Shown: positions 1-6,078 of the stretch, one piece after another
How the letters are laid out: every line of letters begins with the position of its first letter
How positions within the stretch are numbered: position 1 is the first letter of the stretch
Assembly: GCA_046712825.1 (NCBI GenBank)
Contig: JBKKCR010000169.1
Span: forward strand, 1-13,180
DNA: 13,180 nt
Direction of reading: 5' to 3'
Source: DATFGK01 sp046712825
Lineage (GTDB): Bacteria > Actinomycetota > AC-67
Notes under the pieces: generated by a model
Seen by the model: only the letters and a program-made list of their open reading frames with translations
Database searches by the model: none
What the model was told of the DNA's origin: nothing
Translations under genes and position numbers: made by a program

Positions 1-507
1 AACGCGGCCGGTGCAGAGATCGGCGTCGTGAAATTCATCCAGCAAGGTGACACGGTTCTGGTCAAAGCCGACGACCTGGCTTTCCCGTCGGCCTTGGTTC
101 CCGGCTTCAAAGGGTTCCACATCCACAGCACCGGAATATGCGATCCGTCGGCGATCGATCCCGCGACCGGGAATACCGTCCCGTTCTTCACGGCCGGCGG
201 TCACTACAACCCGGCTGTGACGACGCACGGATCCCACGGGGGCGACATGCCCGTTCTACAAATCAATCAAGACGGGTCGGCGTGGACGCGGTTCAAGACC
301 GACCGTTACGACGTGGCCGACATCATCGGCCGTGCCGTGATCGTGCACAGAGATGCGGACAACTTCGGCAACGTTCCGGTCGGCACCGGTGCGACGCAGT
401 ACACCGCGAACTCGACCGGCACGACCAACGCGACGGCGACCGGACTTACCGCGAACACCGGAAACGCCGGACCGCGCTACGCCTGCGCCGTGGTCGTGGC
501 CAGCTAG
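1..507 (+). CDS. sodC: Cu/Zn superoxide dismutase, 5'-truncated by window edge
   Basis: Extracytoplasmic enzyme that converts superoxide to O2 and H2O2 with a Cu/Zn site. The frame is open from base 1, so the start and export signal lie outside the window; the GTG at 28 is internal. Counting from base 1, the metal ligands are visible: H40 and H42 (GFHIH), H68 (GGHYNP), H76, H79 and D82 (HGSHGGD), and H116 (VIVHRD). C47 (GICDP) and C161 (RYACAVV) match the conserved intrasubunit disulfide, which implies an oxidising compartment. The stretch before the last cysteine is rich in Thr, Asn and Ala where family members usually have a short electrostatic loop. All catalytic residues in view are intact. 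The gene is followed by a hairpin and then an ABC transporter on the same strand. Confidence 0.93.
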   Translation, partial: NAAGAEIGVVKFIQQGDTVLVKADDLAFPSALVPGFKGFHIHSTGICDPSAIDPATGNTVPFFTAGGHYNPAVTTHGSHGGDMPVLQINQDGSAWTRFKTDRYDVADIIGRAVIVHRDADNFGNVPVGTGATQYTANSTGTTNATATGLTANTGNAGPRYACAVVVAS

Positions 508-522
508 CAACATCGAGCACGA

Positions 523-549
523 CGGAGGGGGCGGCGAACGCCCCCTCCG
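523..549 (+). terminator. GC-rich hairpin between sodC and the ABC operon
   Basis: A perfect 11-bp inverted repeat, CGGAGGGGGCG (523-533) and CGCCCCCTCCG (539-549), encloses a 5-base loop GCGAA. It begins 16 bp after the sodC stop and ends just before the ABC ribosome site (TGAGGAG, 554-560). There is no U-tract, so it may be a U-less terminator or attenuator of the kind seen in GC-rich actinobacteria, or an mRNA-stabilising hairpin inside one long transcript. I see no separate promoter between the hairpin and the ABC gene. Confidence 0.5.
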
Positions 550-565
550 CACCTGAGGAGAGACG

Positions 566-1507
566 ATGGGCGCGATCATCGAGATCGAAGGGTTGCGGAA
601 GGAGTACCGAGGCCGGCGTGGTCGCACCATCGCCGTCGGCGGGCTCGATCTCTCCGTACCGGAAGGGGGCGTCTTCGGATTCCTCGGTCCGAACGGGTCC
701 GGCAAGACGACGACGATCCGCTGCTTGCTCGGGTTGGTCCGGCCTTCGGCCGGCCATTGTCGCGTCATGGGAGTCGATGCGGGGAGCGAGCTTCACCGTG
801 TCATCGGCCGGATCGGTTCGATCGTTGAGGCGCCCGCGCTCTTTCCCACGTTCTCGGGCAGAAAGAACCTGACCCTGCTGGCCCGCCTCGACGGCATCGG
901 TCCTGTCGCCGTGGATGCGGCACTCGAACGCGTTGGGCTCGCGGATCGGGCCGACGACTGGGTCAAAGGCTACTCACTCGGCATGCGCCAGCGGCTTGGG
1001 ATCGCTGCCGCGCTGCTCAAAGATCCGGCCCTGGTCATCCTGGATGAGCCGGCCAACGGCCTCGACCCCGCCGGCATCGTGGAGGTTCGCGAGCTCTTGC
1101 GGGCGCTCGGCCGCGAAGGCCGGACGGTATTCGTTTCGAGCCATCAGCTGGCCGAGGTTCAGAACACGTGCGACCGCGTCGCGATCCTCGCCCGCGGCCG
1201 TGCCGTCGTTTCGGGCCCGGTCCGGGAGGTTCTGAGCGCAGGGCGCGGCGCGCGGCTCGTCGTCCGGGTCGCGGACCTCCAAAGAGCCGCGGACGTGTTG
1301 TGCGCAGCGGGGATCACCGCCGCGGTGCGCGGCGATGCCGTCCGGGTTGCGCTCGATCCAAACGAAGGCCCGCGCGTGACCCGCGCGCTCGCCGACGCGG
1401 GCCTGTACCTCTCGGAGATGCGTCCCGACGAGGTGGACCTCGAGACGGTCTTCCTCGAGTTGACGCGTGAATCGGATGCAACAGTGGTTGAGGAGGTGCC
1501 GGCATGA
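566..1507 (+). CDS. ABC transporter ATP-binding protein (BcrA/CcmA type)
   Basis: A 313-aa cytoplasmic ATPase that powers the permease encoded next. In order it shows Walker A GPNGSGKTT (41-49), an SIVEAPALFP segment in the Q-loop region (85-94), the signature YSLGMRQR (136-143), Walker B LVILDEP (156-162), D-loop NGLDP, and the H-loop histidine H193. At the Q-loop the usual Gln is Glu (E88), as in BcrA-type ATPases of antibiotic exporters. Residues beyond about 220 form the C-terminal extension typical of this group. The start is set by TGAGGAG at 554-560. Its stop overlaps the permease start by 4 bp (ATGA), indicating translational coupling. The substrate cannot be read from sequence; antibiotic, lipid or lipoprotein-related export are all possible. 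Confidence 0.92.
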   Translation: MGAIIEIEGLRKEYRGRRGRTIAVGGLDLSVPEGGVFGFLGPNGSGKTTTIRCLLGLVRPSAGHCRVMGVDAGSELHRVIGRIGSIVEAPALFPTFSGRKNLTLLARLDGIGPVAVDAALERVGLADRADDWVKGYSLGMRQRLGIAAALLKDPALVILDEPANGLDPAGIVEVRELLRALGREGRTVFVSSHQLAEVQNTCDRVAILARGRAVVSGPVREVLSAGRGARLVVRVADLQRAADVLCAAGITAAVRGDAVRVALDPNEGPRVTRALADAGLYLSEMRPDEVDLETVFLELTRESDATVVEEVPA

Positions 1508-2409
1508 AGCGGCTCTTCGGGGTTGAAGTGGCCCGGTTCCTTTCGAGACGTTCGGTGCGCGTCTTCGGCGCGTTCCTTCTCTTGATCGTGATGGCCGCCG
1601 GCGTTCTGACCTTCGTCTTCTCCAATCGCGATTTTGCAGCAGCGACCGCGCGCGAGCGCGCCGCTGTGACGAGGGATTATCAGGCCTGCCTGCGTGGCGA
1701 GTTCGCGCCACCCCCGGAGGAGCGGCCCGCCGGTTTCGACCCTGCGAAGGATTGCGAACCGCCCGACCTCACCCAGGTCACTGCGGACCCCCGATTCCAC
1801 CTAACGGCGCTGCGCGGTGTCTTCGCCGGCGCGAGTATCGCGATGGTGATGCTCGGCCTAGGCCTGGGCGCCTCGTTCATCGGGGGGGAGTGGCATCACC
1901 GGACGATGACGACGCTGCTTACGTGGGAATCGCGCCGGATACGCGTCATCGCCGTCAAGCTCGCGGCCGCGGCCGCGGCCGTGTTTGTCGGAGTGATCGC
2001 CTTCGAGGTGCTGCTCGGCGCTTCGCTTCTCCCTGCCGCCGCCTTCCGCGGTACGACTGAGGGCGCGACGGCGTCCTGGCTCGGCAGCGTGATCGGCGTG
2101 GGCTTGCGCGGAGCGACGCTGGCGGCGATGGGCGCGGTCCTCGGCGGGGCGATCGCGACCGTCGCTCGCAACTCGGCGCTGGCGCTCGGGATCTCGTTCG
2201 CGTGGCTCGCCGTCGTCGAGAACATGATCCGCGGGTTGAGGCCCACGTGGGAGCCCTGGCTGATCGGCAACATCGCCGCGTCTTTCATCGACCCCGGGGG
2301 GGATGGGGCCGTCCGCACGATGCTCGGCGGCGGAGTCGTGCTGGGGATCTACGTGATCCTCATCGCGGCGCTCGCGAGCCAGATCTTCAAACGGCGCGAC
2401 GTCGCATGA
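1504..2409 (+). CDS. ABC-2 type transporter permease
   Basis: A 301-aa integral membrane partner of the upstream ATPase. Hydrophobic segments lie at about 20-40, 105-127, 150-175, 192-219, 224-240 and 272-293, giving the six spans typical of ABC-2 permeases. The segment GASFIGGEWHHRTMTTLLTW (122-141) matches the family's cytoplasmic 'EW...T...LL' coupling region. Between spans 1 and 2 is a roughly 60-residue extracytoplasmic loop with two cysteines (C62, C84) that could form a disulfide. The start codon overlaps the ATPase stop (ATGA), and the lipoprotein gene begins 22 bp after the stop, so the three are probably one transcription unit. Which molecule is moved is unknown. Confidence 0.88.
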   Translation: MKRLFGVEVARFLSRRSVRVFGAFLLLIVMAAGVLTFVFSNRDFAAATARERAAVTRDYQACLRGEFAPPPEERPAGFDPAKDCEPPDLTQVTADPRFHLTALRGVFAGASIAMVMLGLGLGASFIGGEWHHRTMTTLLTWESRRIRVIAVKLAAAAAAVFVGVIAFEVLLGASLLPAAAFRGTTEGATASWLGSVIGVGLRGATLAAMGAVLGGAIATVARNSALALGISFAWLAVVENMIRGLRPTWEPWLIGNIAASFIDPGGDGAVRTMLGGGVVLGIYVILIAALASQIFKRRDVA

Positions 2410-2431
2410 TGCGCACGAAGGGGGAATAGAG

Positions 2432-3193
2432 ATGAGGATGATGAGGCTTCGACGCGCAGGGCTCGGGCTCGCCGCGCTGGCCTTGCTGACGGCAGCGTGC
2501 GCGGACAAGGCCGCGACCAACGTGTCTCCCACGAGGATGACGGTGAGGATCGCATCGCCGGCCACCGGCTCCACCGTGAAGGGAAACGTCGTGACCCTCG
2601 ACCTCACGGTCGCAGGCATCACGATCGTCAAGGCAGACGCCGACGTAACGGGTCGCACCGGCCACTTCCACGTATTCATCGACCGCGATCCCGTCGCTTC
2701 GGGAGCAACGATCCCGAAGGAGCCGGGTATCGTCCACTCGGCCGATGACCCGCTCACGATCCCCGGCCTGAAGACGGGCGAGCACCGGTTCGTCGTCGTG
2801 CTCGGAGACGGCGCGCACAAACGGATCGGGAACGCGCAATCGGAGATCAGGCTGACCGTGGAGGGGCCGTCGCTCGATGCGAGCGCGCCGGCAACCGTCC
2901 CAGCCGGGCAGTCCGTCCCGGTTCAGATCGCCGTCGAGGGCGTCACGCTCGTCAAGGCGGACGGCGACACGTCGGACGCCACCGGCCACGTGCATCTGTT
3001 CATCGACCGCCCCCCGACCGCGCCCGGCCAGGTGATCCCGAAGGAGGACGGCATCATCCACAGCGCCGATGCCATCGTTCCCGTGCCGGGACTCGCAGCC
3101 GGCGAGCACATCATCTGGGTCGTGCTCGGCGACGGCAGCCATCTGCCCTTCGCGCCGCTCATCGCCGACAAGATCACGGTGACGGTGCAGTAG
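2432..3193 (+). CDS. Lipoprotein with two tandem DUF4399-like domains
   Basis: A 253-aa predicted lipoprotein. Residues 1-23 are a basic N-terminus, a hydrophobic stretch and LTAAC, with C23 the likely lipidated residue. The mature part is two copies of one roughly 108-residue domain (about 35-144 and 145-253). Each has GH-x-H followed by (V/L)FIDR, then IPKE.GI.HSAD, PGL..GEH and VLGDG.H. Five histidines (78, 80, 102, 118, 129) recur at exactly +108 (186, 188, 210, 226, 237). The pattern resembles DUF4399, a family of unknown role; the conserved histidines suggest metal binding, but that is inference. The start follows an AAGGGGGAA ribosome site. It is probably the last gene of the ABC unit, so it may act as an exposed partner of that transporter. 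Confidence 0.85.
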   Translation: MRMMRLRRAGLGLAALALLTAACADKAATNVSPTRMTVRIASPATGSTVKGNVVTLDLTVAGITIVKADADVTGRTGHFHVFIDRDPVASGATIPKEPGIVHSADDPLTIPGLKTGEHRFVVVLGDGAHKRIGNAQSEIRLTVEGPSLDASAPATVPAGQSVPVQIAVEGVTLVKADGDTSDATGHVHLFIDRPPTAPGQVIPKEDGIIHSADAIVPVPGLAAGEHIIWVVLGDGSHLPFAPLIADKITVTVQ

Positions 3194-3241
3194 CCGGCGC
3201 TACGGCGCGTTCGAGCGGTTCCCCGACCCGCCCGACGAGAT

Positions 3242-3289
3242 ATTGACGAACGTCGATGCCTCCATTATCATCCATCGACGTTCGTCTAT
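3242..3289 (+). promoter_or_regulatory. Twin ArsR operator sites
   Basis: Left site ATTGACGAACGTCGAT (3242-3257) and right site ATCGACGTTCGTCTAT (3274-3289) are each 16-bp palindromes with one mismatch and the core GACG-WW-CGTC. The two sites are also inverted relative to each other: GACGAACGTCGATG (3245-3258) and CATCGACGTTCGTC (3273-3286) are perfect 14-bp reverse complements. Centre-to-centre distance is 32 bp, about three helical turns, so two ArsR dimers could bind the same DNA face. The sites bracket the -10 box of the arsR promoter, which fits autorepression. Confidence 0.72.
3243..3271 (+). promoter_or_regulatory. Promoter of arsR-arsM
   Basis: TTGACG (3243-3248) and TATCAT (3266-3271) are separated by exactly 17 bp, a near-consensus vegetative promoter. 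Transcription should start near 3278, leaving a leader of under 30 nt before the arsR ATG at 3306. The -35 box lies inside the left ArsR-type palindrome, and the right palindrome begins just after the -10 box. A bound repressor would therefore block polymerase. Confidence 0.75.
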
Positions 3290-3305
3290 CTATGAAGGGA
3301 TCGAC

Positions 3306-3692
3306 ATGGCGGCGGTGACGCGGGATCGCCCGAAGCGGAAGCTTCGCGTGGTGCAGGAAGCCATGCGCCCGGCGGAATGCTGCCCGGCGATCGCGGGGGC
3401 TCCCCTGCGTGACGAGGAGGCCGCGGTCTCGGCGTCTCTATTCAAGGCGCTGTCCGACCCGCATCGCGTTCGGATCGTGAATCTGCTGGCCACGAACCCG
3501 GATCCGGTCTGCGTCTGCGACATCACCGGCTCGTTCGGCCTGTCGCAGCCGACGGTGAGCTTCCATCTGAAGAAGCTCGTACAAGCCGGGCTGCTCGACC
3601 GTGAGCAGCGCGGTGTCTGGGCCTACTACTCACTCAATCGCAGGGCGATGGAGCAGCTGTCCGGAGTTTTTTCGACGGAGGGATCGAAATGA
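3306..3692 (+). CDS. arsR: ArsR-family arsenic-responsive repressor
   Basis: A 128-aa winged-helix repressor expected to leave DNA on binding As(III) or Sb(III). The ATG at 3306 with GAAGGGA (3294-3300) is preferred. The in-frame TTG at 3243 is rejected because it is the promoter -35 and operator. The fold reads ALSDPHRVRIVNLL (48-61), then the recognition helix region LSQPTVSFHLKKLVQAGLL (79-97) and a wing near RGVWAYYSL (102-110). Possible metal ligands are C25-C26 (AECCP) and C69/C71 (VCVCD). The first pair recalls the Corynebacterium glutamicum ArsR arrangement (Cys15, Cys16, Cys55) and the second the E. coli CVC motif. The gene overlaps arsM by 4 bp (ATGA). Confidence 0.92.
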   Translation: MAAVTRDRPKRKLRVVQEAMRPAECCPAIAGAPLRDEEAAVSASLFKALSDPHRVRIVNLLATNPDPVCVCDITGSFGLSQPTVSFHLKKLVQAGLLDREQRGVWAYYSLNRRAMEQLSGVFSTEGSK

Positions 3693-4477
3693 GCGATGTG
3701 CGCGAAACGGTTCGCGATCATTACGCCAAGGCCGCGCTCGGCGTCGCGAGCGAAGGATGCGGCTGCGGTGACGGGTGCGGCGCGTCGGGGAGCTTCGGTT
3801 CGGTGTTGTACGAGAAGTCGGATCGCGACGCCCTCCCCGACGAGGCCGTCCTCGCGAGCCTTGGGTGCGGCAACCCGATCGCCGTGGCGGAACTGAAGCC
3901 CGGCGAGGTCGTGCTCGACCTCGGCTCGGGCGGCGGGATCGACGTGCTTCTGTCCGCCGGGCGCGTGGGGCACGAAGGCAAGGTGTACGGGCTCGACATG
4001 ACCGAGGAGATGCTCGCGCTCGCCGTCGCCAACCGCGACAAGGCCGGCCTCCGCAATGTCGAGTTCCTCAAGGGCTACATCGAGGATGTGCCGCTGCCCG
4101 CCGACACCGTGGACGTCGTCATCTCGAACTGCGTCATCAATCTCTCGCCGGACAAGGACCGCGTGTTTGCGGAGATCTTCCGCGTACTCCGGCCCGGCGG
4201 CCGCGTCGGCGTCACCGACATCGTGGCCGAGGACCGGCTGAGCGCCGATGAGCGCGCGGAGCGCGGCAGCTACGCGGGGTGCATCGCGGGAGCGCTGTCG
4301 TTCTCCGAGGTCGAAGCGTCGCTCGAGCGCGCGGGGTTCTCCGACGTGAGCGTCACCTCGACGCACGTTGTCGCCGACGGCATCCACTCGACGATCATCA
4401 AGGCGTCGAAGCCGGCGGACGCGCCCGGCGCTCTCGTCGGCCGTGAGCTGGCGCAGGTTCGCAAGGGCTGCTGCTGA
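3689..4477 (+). CDS. arsM: Arsenite S-adenosylmethionine methyltransferase
   Basis: A 262-aa cytoplasmic enzyme that transfers methyl groups from SAM to As(III), giving methylated and volatile arsenicals. The SAM-binding motif is VLDLGSGGGID (75-85), with an acidic residue after strand 2 at D103 (GLDMT). Three cysteines sit in the contexts of the three As-binding cysteines of characterised ArsM: C60 (SLGCGNP), C148 (SNCVINLSPDK) and C198 (YAGCIAGAL). Extra cysteines near the N-terminus (EGCGCGDGC, 22-30) and a terminal CC (261-262) are also common in the family. Translation is coupled to arsR through ATGA, so expression should be arsenic-inducible. No acr3, arsB or arsC gene is adjacent, so this unit appears to rely on methylation alone or on pumps elsewhere. 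Confidence 0.95.
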   Translation: MSDVRETVRDHYAKAALGVASEGCGCGDGCGASGSFGSVLYEKSDRDALPDEAVLASLGCGNPIAVAELKPGEVVLDLGSGGGIDVLLSAGRVGHEGKVYGLDMTEEMLALAVANRDKAGLRNVEFLKGYIEDVPLPADTVDVVISNCVINLSPDKDRVFAEIFRVLRPGGRVGVTDIVAEDRLSADERAERGSYAGCIAGALSFSEVEASLERAGFSDVSVTSTHVVADGIHSTIIKASKPADAPGALVGRELAQVRKGCC

Positions 4478-4505
4478 GCGGAGCGTTGTTGTCGTAGGAG
4501 CGCTC

Positions 4506-4511
4506 TAGCAT
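4506..4511 (+). promoter_or_regulatory. Candidate -10 element upstream of the small ORF
   Basis: TAGCAT at 4506-4511 sits in CTAGCATCGC (4505-4514), the same ten bases found at 7346-7355 just before the dehalogenase start. It could drive the small ORF at 4553 with a leader of about 35 nt containing the hairpin. No convincing -35 at 16-18 bp is visible (GCGTTG at best), so this is weak. Confidence 0.35.
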
Positions 4512-4518
4512 CGCTTCA

Positions 4519-4544
4519 CCTTCCCTCGAGACCTTCGAGGAAGG
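4519..4544 (+). promoter_or_regulatory. Hairpin overlapping a ribosome binding site
   Basis: CCTTCCCTCGA (4519-4529) pairs with TCGAGGAAGG (4535-4544), giving ten base pairs with one bulged C (4525) and a five-base loop. The 3' arm contains the start of the purine-rich ribosome site GGAAGGGAGAG that precedes the ATG at 4553. The hairpin could end arsM transcription, although there is no U-tract. It could also mask the ribosome site of the small ORF. Confidence 0.45.
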
Positions 4545-4552
4545 GAGAGACG

Positions 4553-4729
4553 ATGGCACGCTCCTGCTCATGCTCCGCCTGCGGCGTGACGATCCGCCCC
4601 CGCGCACGAGACATGACCCTCGGCGCTGCCGTGCGCGTCCACTATTGGAAGCGTCACCGCGAGGTGATGCTGGGCACGCGCGCGGCGACCCGCAGGCGGC
4701 GGAAGGCGGCCGTTAGCTCGGGGAGCTGA
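4553..4729 (+). CDS. Small putative zinc-finger-like protein (58 aa)
   Basis: ATG at 4553 follows a strong purine-rich ribosome site (GGAAGGGAGAG, 4539-4549). The product begins MARSCSCSACGVTI, with C7-x2-C10, and continues into a basic helix containing H30-YWKR-H35 (H-x4-H), then an Arg-rich tail ending near residue 52. A C2/H2 arrangement could bind zinc, and the basic charge suits nucleic acid binding; both points are inference. I do not recognise a family. The last 76 bp overlap the 3' end of the minus-strand uracil glycosylase gene, which weakens the call and may instead mean the ORF is spurious or truncated. Confidence 0.45.
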   Translation: MARSCSCSACGVTIRPRARDMTLGAAVRVHYWKRHREVMLGTRAATRRRRKAAVSSGS

Positions 4730-5220
4730 TGGTTCGCGTTCAGGCCGCTGGGGTTCGGTAGCAGCCACACACGGGCGGTACCGATCCTCTCCGGCTGCCG
4801 GCCGATGACGGCGCGCGGACGGCTGAACGCCGTGCGGTAGGCGCCGATCCCGAGGAACGCGACGTACGCCGGGTCGTGCTTGTGCACCAGCGTCTCCAGC
4901 CGGCGTGCGCCGCGCCGAAGCTCATCCGAGGAGAGCTCGTCCGCCGCCGCGGTCGCGCGCGCGACCAGGTTCGTGAGCCCCAAGCCGCGCGCCGGGAGCG
5001 TCAGGTCCTCGTCTGGGCTCAGAACGGTTTCGGTGAACCCGGCCGCGTGAAGGGCTTTCCAGAAGCGGTTGCCGGGCCGGGCGAAGTGGTGCCCTACCGC
5101 CACCGAGTAGAGCGACGGGTTGATCCCGACCAGCAGAACCCGGATGCCGGGCCCGAGCACGTCGCGGATCGTGCGGCCGTGTGCCGCGGCGACTTCCTCG
5201 CGGGTCGGTCGTTTGCTCAT
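4654..5220 (-). CDS. mug: G/U mismatch-specific DNA glycosylase (Mug/TDG family)
   Basis: A 188-aa base-excision repair enzyme that removes uracil or thymine mispaired with guanine. Family-2 uracil glycosylase motifs are clear: VGINPSLYSVAVGHHFARPG (31-50), with the GINP catalytic-loop motif including N34, and NPSGLN (156-161), the leucine-loop equivalent of NPSGLS. FLGIGAYR (122-129) is also typical. The start at 5220 gives the usual length. The frame stays open further upstream to 5781, but that region lies antisense to fpg and lacks family similarity. TATCGT lies 8 nt before the ATG and no ribosome site is seen, which suggests a leaderless or nearly leaderless transcript. It is divergent from fpg across 24 bp. 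Confidence 0.92.
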   Translation of the reverse strand: MSKRPTREEVAAAHGRTIRDVLGPGIRVLLVGINPSLYSVAVGHHFARPGNRFWKALHAAGFTETVLSPDEDLTLPARGLGLTNLVARATAAADELSSDELRRGARRLETLVHKHDPAYVAFLGIGAYRTAFSRPRAVIGRQPERIGTARVWLLPNPSGLNANHQLPELTAAFRRLRVAARVPSITSR

Positions 5221-5228
5221 CTCGGCGA

Positions 5229-5238
5229 ACGATACAGT
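5229..5238. promoter_or_regulatory. Overlapping divergent -10 elements of mug and fpg
   Basis: The 24-bp gap 5221-5244 holds TACAGT on the plus strand (5233-5238), 6 nt before the fpg ATG, and TATCGT on the minus strand (5229-5234), 8 nt before the mug ATG. The two share two base pairs. Neither gene has a Shine-Dalgarno sequence in this gap. This fits two leaderless mRNAs from one symmetric melting region. The -35 boxes would lie inside the opposing coding regions and are not convincing. Confidence 0.5.
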
Positions 5239-5244
5239 GGCGCC

Positions 5245-6078
5245 ATGCCGGAGCTGCCTGAGGTGCAGGCACTCGCCGAGCGTCTCACAGGCGCCGTCGG
5301 GGGTTCGGCGTTCGCCGGCGCGGTGCCGCTGCAGTTCTCCGCGCTGAAGACCGTCGTCCCTGCCCCCGAGTCGCTCGTTGGCGTGACGCTCGAGCAGGTC
5401 GGTCGCCGCGGAAAATACCTCGTCCTCGAATTCGGCGGACCAAGGATGCTCGTCCACCTCTCCCAGGGCGGCCGCATCGACGTCGAAGACCCGCCGAAGC
5501 AAACGAAACCGAGAGGGTCGGTTGTGCGATTCCGGTTCGCCGGTCGGCCTTCGGTGCTCGTGAAGGAGTTCGGCACGGAGCGCAAGGCCGGCTGGTGGGT
5601 CCTCGCACCGGGCGACGACGGACCGTTGCAGAAGCTCGGACCGGAGCCGGACTCGGAAGCGTTCGCGGCGCTGGTGAGCACCGGGGACGACAAGCGTCGT
5701 CTCCACACGATCCTCCGAGACCAGCGCACCGTTGCCGGCATCGGCCGTGGCTATTCCGACGACGTGCTGCACCGCGCGCAAGTGTCGCCGTACGCCTCGC
5801 TTGCGAGCATGAGCGAAGGCGATCGCGCGCGCGTGCTCGACGCGATCCGGGATGTCCTAGCGGAGGCGTTGGAGATCGAACGCCAGCGCACCGGCGGACT
5901 GCCGACCAAGATCGGCGATCACTTCACCGTCCACGGCAAGAACGGATTCCCGTGTCCGCGATGCGGTGCGGATCTGCGGCGCGTGAGCTACGAGTCACAC
6001 GAGGTGACGTACTGCCCGGCCTGTCAGACGGGCGGGAAGGTCCTAGCCGACAGGCGTCTCTCGCGGCTCGTCCGCTGA
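5245..6078 (+). CDS. mutM: Fpg/Nei-family DNA glycosylase (formamidopyrimidine type)
   Basis: A 277-aa bifunctional glycosylase/AP-lyase for oxidised bases. The start at 5245 is fixed by MPELPEV, since the mature enzyme needs P2 as nucleophile and E3. K57 (GRRGKYLVLEF) matches the conserved lysine. GIGRGYSDDVLHRA (165-178) is the helix-two-turn-helix region. The C-terminal zinc finger uses C237, C240, C257 and C260 (CPRC...CPAC) and is followed by QTGGKVLADRRLSRL. Five residues before the third zinc cysteine is H252, where E. coli Fpg has the finger arginine; with the QTGG ending this is closer to actinobacterial Nei2/Fpg2 proteins than to classical MutM. The substrate may therefore differ from 8-oxoG. 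The 3' end overlaps marR by 36 bp, convergent. Confidence 0.92.
   Translation: MPELPEVQALAERLTGAVGGSAFAGAVPLQFSALKTVVPAPESLVGVTLEQVGRRGKYLVLEFGGPRMLVHLSQGGRIDVEDPPKQTKPRGSVVRFRFAGRPSVLVKEFGTERKAGWWVLAPGDDGPLQKLGPEPDSEAFAALVSTGDDKRRLHTILRDQRTVAGIGRGYSDDVLHRAQVSPYASLASMSEGDRARVLDAIRDVLAEALEIERQRTGGLPTKIGDHFTVHGKNGFPCPRCGADLRRVSYESHEVTYCPACQTGGKVLADRRLSRLVR

Noticed and set aside
1957..1982. GGCCGCGGCCGCGGCC repeat inside the permease
   Set aside because: It encodes an alanine-rich membrane helix (AAAAAA) and is explained by coding sequence, not by a separate repeat element.
1858..2820. 320-codon open frame on the minus strand over the permease and lipoprotein
   Set aside because: Low-complexity shadow of the two plus-strand genes.
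3243..3305. TTG start for arsR at 3243
   Set aside because: The TTG is the -35 box and lies in the operator; the ATG at 3306 has a good ribosome site.
4876..5244. In-frame upstream extension of fpg to give a 400-aa protein
   Set aside because: Fpg enzymes need MPELPEV at the mature N-terminus, and the extension is antisense to the uracil glycosylase gene with no protein-like similarity.
5221..5781. In-frame upstream extension of the uracil glycosylase on the minus strand
   Set aside because: It lies antisense to fpg; the family-length protein begins at 5220 with a -10 element just before it.
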